Below, one piece after another: positions 57,561 to 64,000 of a stretch of DNA of 64,000 nucleotides. Each line of letters opens with the position of its first letter. Position 1 is the first letter of the stretch. Where the stretch lies: the NCBI RefSeq assembly GCF_008831285.2, contig NC_045139.1, positions 20,254,412 through 20,318,411 on the forward strand. The letters run 5' to 3'. The notes under the pieces were generated by a model, which saw nothing but the letters and a program-made list of their open reading frames with translations, did no database searches and was not told the origin of the DNA. The position numbers and the translations under genes are program-made. This DNA is from Nymphaea colorata (Eukaryota > Streptophyta > Magnoliopsida > Nymphaeales > Nymphaeaceae).

Positions 57561-58319
57561 TTTACATCAGAAGAGACCATTGCAAGTCTTTTCCCTCTTT
57601 GGACAATAGTAGTTATATGGAGATTACACCCCTTTGTGTACCCTCAAGTTGTGTTTGGCAACCTTAGATCTTAAAATATGAGGAGATTTGAACTCCGAGG
57701 ATCTTAGGCACTCAGTTTTAGATCAAGGGTTCTGACCATGGATTTGAGATTCCTTGTTCGATCACATCATAAATAGAATTAGGGGTCTAAGATCAACTGT
57801 TCATTACTAAATGATAAATGAGGATCTTAAATTCAAACTTTCTTAACGATTGATAAGTACATAAAAAATGAGATTGCAAGAAAACTACGTTTTTTTGGTA
57901 GTCAAAATTGTGATGCAATAACTACTAGTTCACATTCAAAAAATTACCAACATTTTGCATTAGATCATTCGTAAACATTTTTAACTTGAATTGGATCATT
58001 TATTTCTACCAATGGATACTTTTGAGGACCATAGGTATAGTGAACACCTCAACAAAAGTGTATTTCATCTACAATGAAATCTTGGTCTACAGTGACAGGG
58101 CTATTGATATAATGTACATGGTTCTTCTCCATTTGCTGTAGAAGATCTAAAAATCTCTTGCAATTCTTCAAAATACTTACAACATTTTGGATTTGAATCT
58201 TTCCCTTCTCAATAAACCTCTGCAGAAAAGGTAATTTCATATTTTTTATATAGCATGCTTATTTTTTGTGAATGCACATAATGTAATGATGATAAACTAA
58301 ATGATAAGAGACATTCACC
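57561..58319. other. No gene recognised
   Basis: Probably the 3' subterminal part of the CACTA element, then AT-rich sequence. The 58049-58240 minus frame (63 residues) continues on the same strand as the Myb/SANT-like relic and may be its degraded C-terminal part. No CACTA terminal repeat identified. Confidence 0.35.
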
Positions 58320-58560
58320 TTGATATACTCATCCAACACATTCTTCTCTACTGAAAAACACTTGTTGGCATTGTCCCATCAAAAACTACTTGTGTTCAAC
58401 AACTCCTTGCACATGCTTGAGTGGCCTTCAAATGTTTTACATGGTTTTTTAATTTATCATTGAAAACATTGGTCCAAATTTTGACTGCATTTTCCTTGCT
58501 ATATCATTCTATCCTTTATGTGTGAAACCACCTTGGAGCTTCCTCTTTTTTATGTCGACT
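58320..58560 (-). pseudogene. Myb/SANT-like domain relic
   Basis: Shifting minus-strand frames give GGFTHKG*NDIAR, VFNDKLKNHVKHLKATQA and KELLNTSSF*WDN..KCFSVEKNVLDEYIK. This is the pattern of plant Myb/SANT-like DNA-binding domains (GF....W..I...FN......L.NR...LK... FGWD......V.AED.VWDEYIK). Such domains occur in PIF/Harbinger ORF1 proteins and in host-domesticated L10-interacting proteins; given the setting a transposon origin is likelier. Several frameshifts and stops. Confidence 0.5.
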
Positions 58561-60379
58561 GTTCAAGTGTTACTTGAATGAAATAATCATGCACAGTCAA
58601 CCATCTCAAATTTTCATTTTTCAGCTTTAGAGGAGTCCATATCTACATCATAGTAAATAAAGAACAAATACCACAATCATGATTCACATTACAACTAACA
58701 AATCTAATATGACGAAAGCAATGCAAAAAAACCAACACCTGCTAAAAGTTGAATGAAAGTGCTTTTTTAGGATGCAAGTCCAAGAATCTAAATTGTTGTT
58801 GAGAAGTCAATAGGAAGCAAGAGATATGTATTTATTAATATGGCTGCAAAATTATTTGTGGAAAAAAAACTCCATAACCTAAAGGCTTAGCTGGTGAAGG
58901 ATGAAAAACTTTTCCTCGGTCTACCAACCATCAATTAACTAACAATTCAAGCTCGGAACCAAGAAGAACATCAACATTCCATTCTTTGGATCAATCCAAA
59001 TTGAAATCAGTTATTTATAATAAGAACCCTTACTGAAAGCAAAACAGTGGTAAATTAATATGGCCAAGCAGTTGTCTCCAATCACCAAACAAAAGACACA
59101 ATGTAAAATTCAAAACCCACTCAAGCCTCATTTTCAGTATCAATAAATTCATCTAAATAAATCTCCAATTACCAAATACAAGGCATACATAGCAAAAAAA
59201 TTCAAAACCCAATCAAGCCTCATTAACCACAAATCCAACCTTACATAACTCAAAATTTTCACATTTATTGCAGTCAAGGCACAAATGAGGAATTGAAGTT
59301 TTATAGAGCTTTGGTTCCACTACAGATATCATAACTGACACTATATGAATTGGCATAAATTTAAATGACAAATGTATATCTATGGCAGTAGCACATACAC
59401 ACACATATACACATATATGTATGTGGCCTATGGTGAAGAAGAAGTACCACAACAAGAAAGCAAGTGGTTTATTCCATTATGCCAGGAAGAAAAAAAGTCG
59501 TAAGATAAGCAAAGCCATAAAAAGTTCTTAGGAAATTTTCCTTGAAGTTGTAAAAAATGTGAATGAGAAAAAACAAAATAAAATGCCAACCATGAGAAAT
59601 TTAAGAAAGGCAGCAATATCAAATGGCAACAAAATCATTTGAAAAAAAAACATTGCACAAAGCCTAAGACATTCAGCAACATACAATAATTGAATCAAAT
59701 GATTAAAGGGCACCAATAGTGAGAATAGGCTAGCAAATGTGGCAGCAGTACACAATAGATTTATCAACACGAAGTTAACAAACTATCTGCTAAAAATTGA
59801 ACACAATAACAATAAAAAAAATTCAATAGAGTTGGAGGTCATCTGAAACAAAACAAAGGATGGTTAAAAAAATCCAAACACATCGACCAGCAATAATGCA
59901 GAGAAACACAAACCGCTGCAGGCCATATGAAGCACATGAAACCAATGATGTGAACATTTGTTTTGAACAATGCAAATAAATGTGGAAAGAAATCATGGAT
60001 AACTAGCTTATCTCTGAAGGTTTTTTGCCTCACAAATGTCTTGGACCACAATGTTCTTTCATTGAGTATGTGGCTAGTAAATGAGAGGCCCTAATGTAAA
60101 GTTGTTTAGTCCGTTAAATTGATTGCTTGTTGTTGAGACCAGATTGTGAGGTGGCCACGAGAAGTAGCTAAGCTAGTGTGCTCCAAGGATGCCTTCTAGT
60201 TTGTCATTTGAAGAAGCTGGAAATAACTCGCAAGAACATGGTTTGGTAGAATTTATAGTTGTATAATGATATTTCTAATGAGTACATGGTTGGTCAATAT
60301 GGAGCTAACCAGTCTTCAACCCTAGGAGAGAGGTTTCCCTCAGTGGTATTTGAACTATAATGGTTGGTGAGACAAGAAT
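58561..60379. other. No gene recognised
   Basis: AT-rich with purine-rich stretches on plus; short minus-strand frames of 60-80 hydrophobic residues (59213-60051) reflect composition. The last 250 bp may be the front part of the LINE relic. Confidence 0.4.
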
Positions 60380-60892
60380 TGGGATATGCCTTATTGGAAA
60401 AAATTGTGTTGGAAATAGAAATCTAGAATTAAATGGCTCAATAAAGGTGACTTAAATGCCAAGTTTTTTAGTGTTATCTCTAGAAGAGACATTAGAAAAA
60501 TAGAATTATTGCCATTAAGGTGAAAGATACCAAAATTAAATACCTAAACTGAATTCAGTAGAGTTTTTCATGGACTTCTTCAAAGATGATGGTTTATGGG
60601 ACAATTTTCAAGGGAATCTTATGGAAGACCCTCAAGGAGGTGCAGAATTCAGTTTTTCAATAAGGGTAATGGTTAGACCCCTAGCCTCCATGGGTTTTGT
60701 ATTGAATTTTGGAGATACTTTAGCATGTCGTCGAGGAGGATGTATCACTCGCAGCTAATTACTTTTTCAATTATAGAAGAATGGTTAAAAAGTTGAATAG
60801 ATCTCACATTGTGCTTGTACCCAAATTCCAGGGGCTAGTTAATATTAAGGAATTCAAATCTATCACTCTCAGTAATTGTCTTTATAAAATTA
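60380..60892 (+). mobile_element. LINE (L1-type) reverse transcriptase relic
   Basis: RIKWLNKGDLNAKFFSVISR (about 60424-60483; canonical SR.KWL..GD.NTKFFH), GPDGF-like remnant in shifted frame (about 60690), then RMVKKLNRSHIVLVPKFQG (about 60779-60835) and FKSITLSNCLYKI (to about 60890; canonical FRPISLCNV.YKI). These are early RT blocks of plant L1 elements. Frames are broken. The relic ends abruptly at 60892 where a TG-starting LTR-like sequence begins. Confidence 0.8.
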
Positions 60893-63800
60893 TGTAGGCA
60901 CCTCAAATTTATCAAAGGTCAAAATGATTATTTTGCCCTTAACAATGTGATTTCAAACCAATTTTCAAAGTAGAATATCAAGAATATGGGTCATTTATCA
61001 GAATATAACTTTAAGAAATAAATTTATAAAATAGGGACTTACAGATCACCTAGGTTTGAAAATGACCTTTTTGCCCTTGCTACCTATCATTTGAATCCAA
61101 AAAATTGGATATTCATCTTAGACTATCAGAATTACATAAAACCTGAGTAATTAGGAAAACTCTCACCTTTTCAAGTCTTCAAAAGTTATTGGAGTCTGCC
61201 TACCATGTTCATTCTAGCTCAGAACAAGCTCACTCTAACTTGATCAGGTCATTGAAACCATTCACTTAACATTTCTAGATTATTAAAACCTTGCCAAACG
61301 TGACCAAGCTGAACACAAGGTCTCCACAATGTCAACAAAGTATTTTCTGTGTTACTTTTAGTTTCAAAATCCATATTTGAGTTTTAGAGCAATTGTTCTA
61401 AAACTAGAGTCACTCTCTGACTTATTTCTTCTGGTTTGAGCTAGAATTCTCTCAATCCTGAACATGTCAGTTGACTTCGAGCTTTGATCATATTCTTCAG
61501 TAGTCGACATAAGTATTATTGACTTCAATTTCAATTCAATCATTCATATTTGAGATTCACAAATCTACAAATTCACTAAGGTTGTTCAATTCTAAACATT
61601 GCATTTTAATGAAGTTCAAGCTTTTGAACTGAATTTTGGTTAAGCTAGGAACCCGTTTCTCAGTTTCTTCACAATATTGTGATCAGAAATTTCTCAATAG
61701 AGTATTTTCAGCTTCAAATCAGGCTGGCATGTCCCAAATCAAAAGTTATCATGATGGTGTATCTTTTGATTCATCCTATTGACTCCACCCATCCCCCAAT
61801 GGATATGATACTTGTACAATAGTAAGAGCACCAATATAATTTTCTACTTTTTAAATGTTATTTCTCCGCTTACTGGATAACCATTCGCTACCAATGAGGA
61901 ATTGCTTTTCATCCCAAATTCAAATCAAAGTGATTAAATTTGCACCATTAGAAACCATAAATTCCATACACAATAGAGGTATATGATAGATTAGATCTTT
62001 TTTAAATAGTAGTTATTCCATTGTACCCCATTCATTTTCATTGGCACTTGCCCTCAATATGTGTTCGTTTTGATAGCTATTGAATTAGAAAGTTTGAGTT
62101 TTGGAGGGGTAAATGAGGTCCTTTTTCAGCCAACTTTTATAGAACACCTCCTTTCTACCTTGTGAACCTTCCTACATTGGCAGCATGCCCGCAAATCCAT
62201 TAAACTCAGTTTTTGTGACAAGGGCATTTTAGTATTTTGCCAATTCATACATACTTCTTTATAAACCTAAATTAGGAGCTACATTGGCCTAAGTTAGAGT
62301 TTATACACTTCAATACAAAACCCAGTAAGCTCACACATGGTATGAGCTTGCTTAGAAAGGAACCTAGCTATGCACTTGAACAAAAATTGAACCCACTTGA
62401 CTCAAGCCCAGTCTAAATCAAGACCTAGAGCATGCCTAGGTCCAATTTTTGTCGATTGAGTTTGAACCAACCTAGCCCAGATCAAGCCAAGTCAACATCC
62501 ACATCCAATCCAAATCCTCTGTCCAAATCTCAATCCAGATTTCAGATATGTGATCTGCATGCACAGGTCTAGATCTGTCATTTCAGATTTTAGATCTCGA
62601 TCTCAGATAATGATACAAATCTTCCATCATATCAAGATCTAAATTCTAGAACTTTCTTTAGATCTGGAACCCCAGATCCTGGTATCAAGTCCAGGTATGT
62701 GATCCGCATGTAAGAATTCATGTACATCATATTCATTTAATGCATTGCCAATTTTTCATTCTGTGTTAGATGTTAGTTTGTATAGAGGGACATGAGTTGT
62801 ATAAAATTCTGAGCAAAGCAGGTTGGCTCAAACAAACTCTGAATCAATGTTCATATGGAGCCGAAACAAATATTTTTCTATTAAATCTCAGTTATAATAC
62901 ATGATTTGATGCGTGTTTTCTCTCCTTCATATTCATGTAGCATTCATCCTCTACAACACATGTCAATCAAAAGTGTTTTTCGTGAACTGATCAGCATTTT
63001 TTTGAGAATAAAATTGAGTAAGATACAAATGAATCTATGTTAAAACACTTGTTGCAACCTATGCTTTTGTGTTTTTTGGCTTAAAGAGCCACAAAAAATT
63101 GACTCCTAGATTGGTCTCTGCAAAAGAGAATGACCCTTCCAATCCACTATAAAAGGGTACATCCCCTTCCTTCTAGCACAGCACATATCAGTTCCACTTA
63201 TGTGCTTGGAAAAATCTCGGGAGAGAAAGTAAATCCTTTTATCCTCTAGATCTGAGTCTAGACTTGATTTGAGCCACAAAAGTGGGCAACCATGTCAATA
63301 AACAAAGGTCAAAGAGTGTTGGTGGGGGTCATGGACCAAGCTAGAAGTAGGTGCACGTCAGGTAAGTTCCTTCTTCCTCCTTATGTTCTTTTATCACTGC
63401 ATTTTAGTTCTTTTCTTTTTTGCTTTCTTAAATGGCATGTTCTATGTTTTCCTTTTTCTTGTTAGCATGGGTAGGTTAGATTATTTCTGTTTTAATGCCT
63501 ACATTAATTTAATTTGTTTTAAATATGCTGTAGTTTGATTATTTCATGCTTTCTAGATAGATATATTTTAATTGTCTTCTTGGTCAGGAACATGGGATAG
63601 GTAACCCACTTCTATATCTCTTTTGTTTCATTTGATGTTTTCAAATTTTAATTCTTATGCATTAGCTTCAATAGCTATTATATAGTTTACTTTATTGATT
63701 ACTCATAGTATATTAGGATCAAGCATATGCATCATTGTTCAAAACATACACCTAGATCTAAGACCATATAGAAACTAAGCTTGCTTGTTTAATAGCATGC

Positions 63801-64000
63801 CATGTGACAACAATCCCAGCATGTGAAGCTCAGATCGACTTAGGGTCTGAATGGGCTTACTTTCAAGACGTAGTTTTCAAATGCACTTTTTTTTTTTAAT
63901 TTCAAAATTGGTTTTCTAAACTCTAAGATCAAACATGGTTGAAACTATAATTTGACCTCATTCAAAACCCTACCACTACACTCAATTTAGCTGACCCTCA
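60893..64000 (+). mobile_element. Second large LTR-like sequence, running off the window
   Basis: Starts TGTAGGCACC immediately after the LINE RT block. The word 'gacctagagcatgcctaggtc' lies about 1.53 kb from the start; a near-identical word sits about 1.58 kb from the start of the 50569 element, and both are followed by 'gatcta'-rich sequence. This collinearity suggests two diverged LTRs of one group. A TATA box (TATAAAAG) is at 63148-63155. No coding domain seen. Its right end and target duplication lie outside the window. Confidence 0.6.
63148..63155 (+). promoter_or_regulatory. TATA box of the second large LTR
   Basis: TATAAAAG within 'ccactataaaagggtac'; a C/T-rich start-site-like stretch (ccccttccttctagcaca) follows about 20 bp later. 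This would make the U3/R boundary near 63175-63185 and sets the orientation of the element as plus. Confidence 0.6.

Noticed and set aside
59213-60051. Several hydrophobic minus-strand frames (Phe/Leu-rich, 60-80 residues)
   Set aside because: They arise from A-rich plus-strand composition; no conserved motif, no consistent start or splice context.
1-64000. CRISPR arrays, operons, bacterial promoters, insertion sequences
   Set aside because: The DNA is plant nuclear; repeats present are microsatellites, LTR and TIR elements, with no regular spacer arrays.

Overview
The window is plant nuclear DNA, almost certainly from an angiosperm. It carries an intron-containing alpha-type carbonic anhydrase gene, an intronless PLS-class pentatricopeptide repeat (PPR) gene, Ty1/copia and Ty3/gypsy retrotransposons with initiator-Met-tRNA primer sites, CACTA (En/Spm) transposase relics, a LINE and many (TA)n microsatellites. 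I cannot name the species. Only two loci look like host protein genes; the rest is mostly transposon debris, often nested.

Layout. 1-8.6 kb: AT-rich DNA with TA-microsatellite-flanked short elements around a seven-exon alpha carbonic anhydrase gene (3401-7687, +) whose fifth exon appears to carry a one-base insertion. 8.6-15.3 kb: a CACTA TNP2 relic and a decayed Tat-like Ty3/gypsy element (both minus), with a plant-mobile-domain-like segment upstream of its gag. 16.1 kb: a 60-bp mitochondrial atp1-like insert. 17.6-20.4 kb: unassigned. 20.4-22.2 kb: PPR gene (minus) with a duplicated N-terminus. 22.5-25.7 kb: truncated Ty1/copia element. 26-38 kb: a gypsy-type pile-up with two 1.8-kb inverted arms, several PBS/LTR junctions, a TIR element filled by an 850-bp pyrimidine tract, and an integrase C-terminus followed by an LTR.

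41.9-46.1 kb: a segment bounded by inverted GAGTTCGAG-rich ends that holds fragments of two unrelated genes, a UBP1-like RRM exon and two consecutive RNA polymerase II second-largest-subunit exons. This looks like gene-fragment capture and is the most interesting part of the window. 48.9-57.6 kb: a second CACTA transposase relic split by a 5,222-bp TG...CA insertion with a 5-bp AAATT target duplication and no coding content, probably a giant solo LTR. 58 kb: Myb/SANT-like relic (minus). 60.4-60.9 kb: LINE reverse transcriptase relic interrupted by a second large LTR-like sequence that runs off the window.

The carbonic anhydrase would act in the secretory pathway or apoplast and the PPR protein in an organelle; nothing suggests they work together. 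Everything else is genome dynamics: insertion, nesting, capture and decay. All similarity statements are by eye, without alignment or database search.
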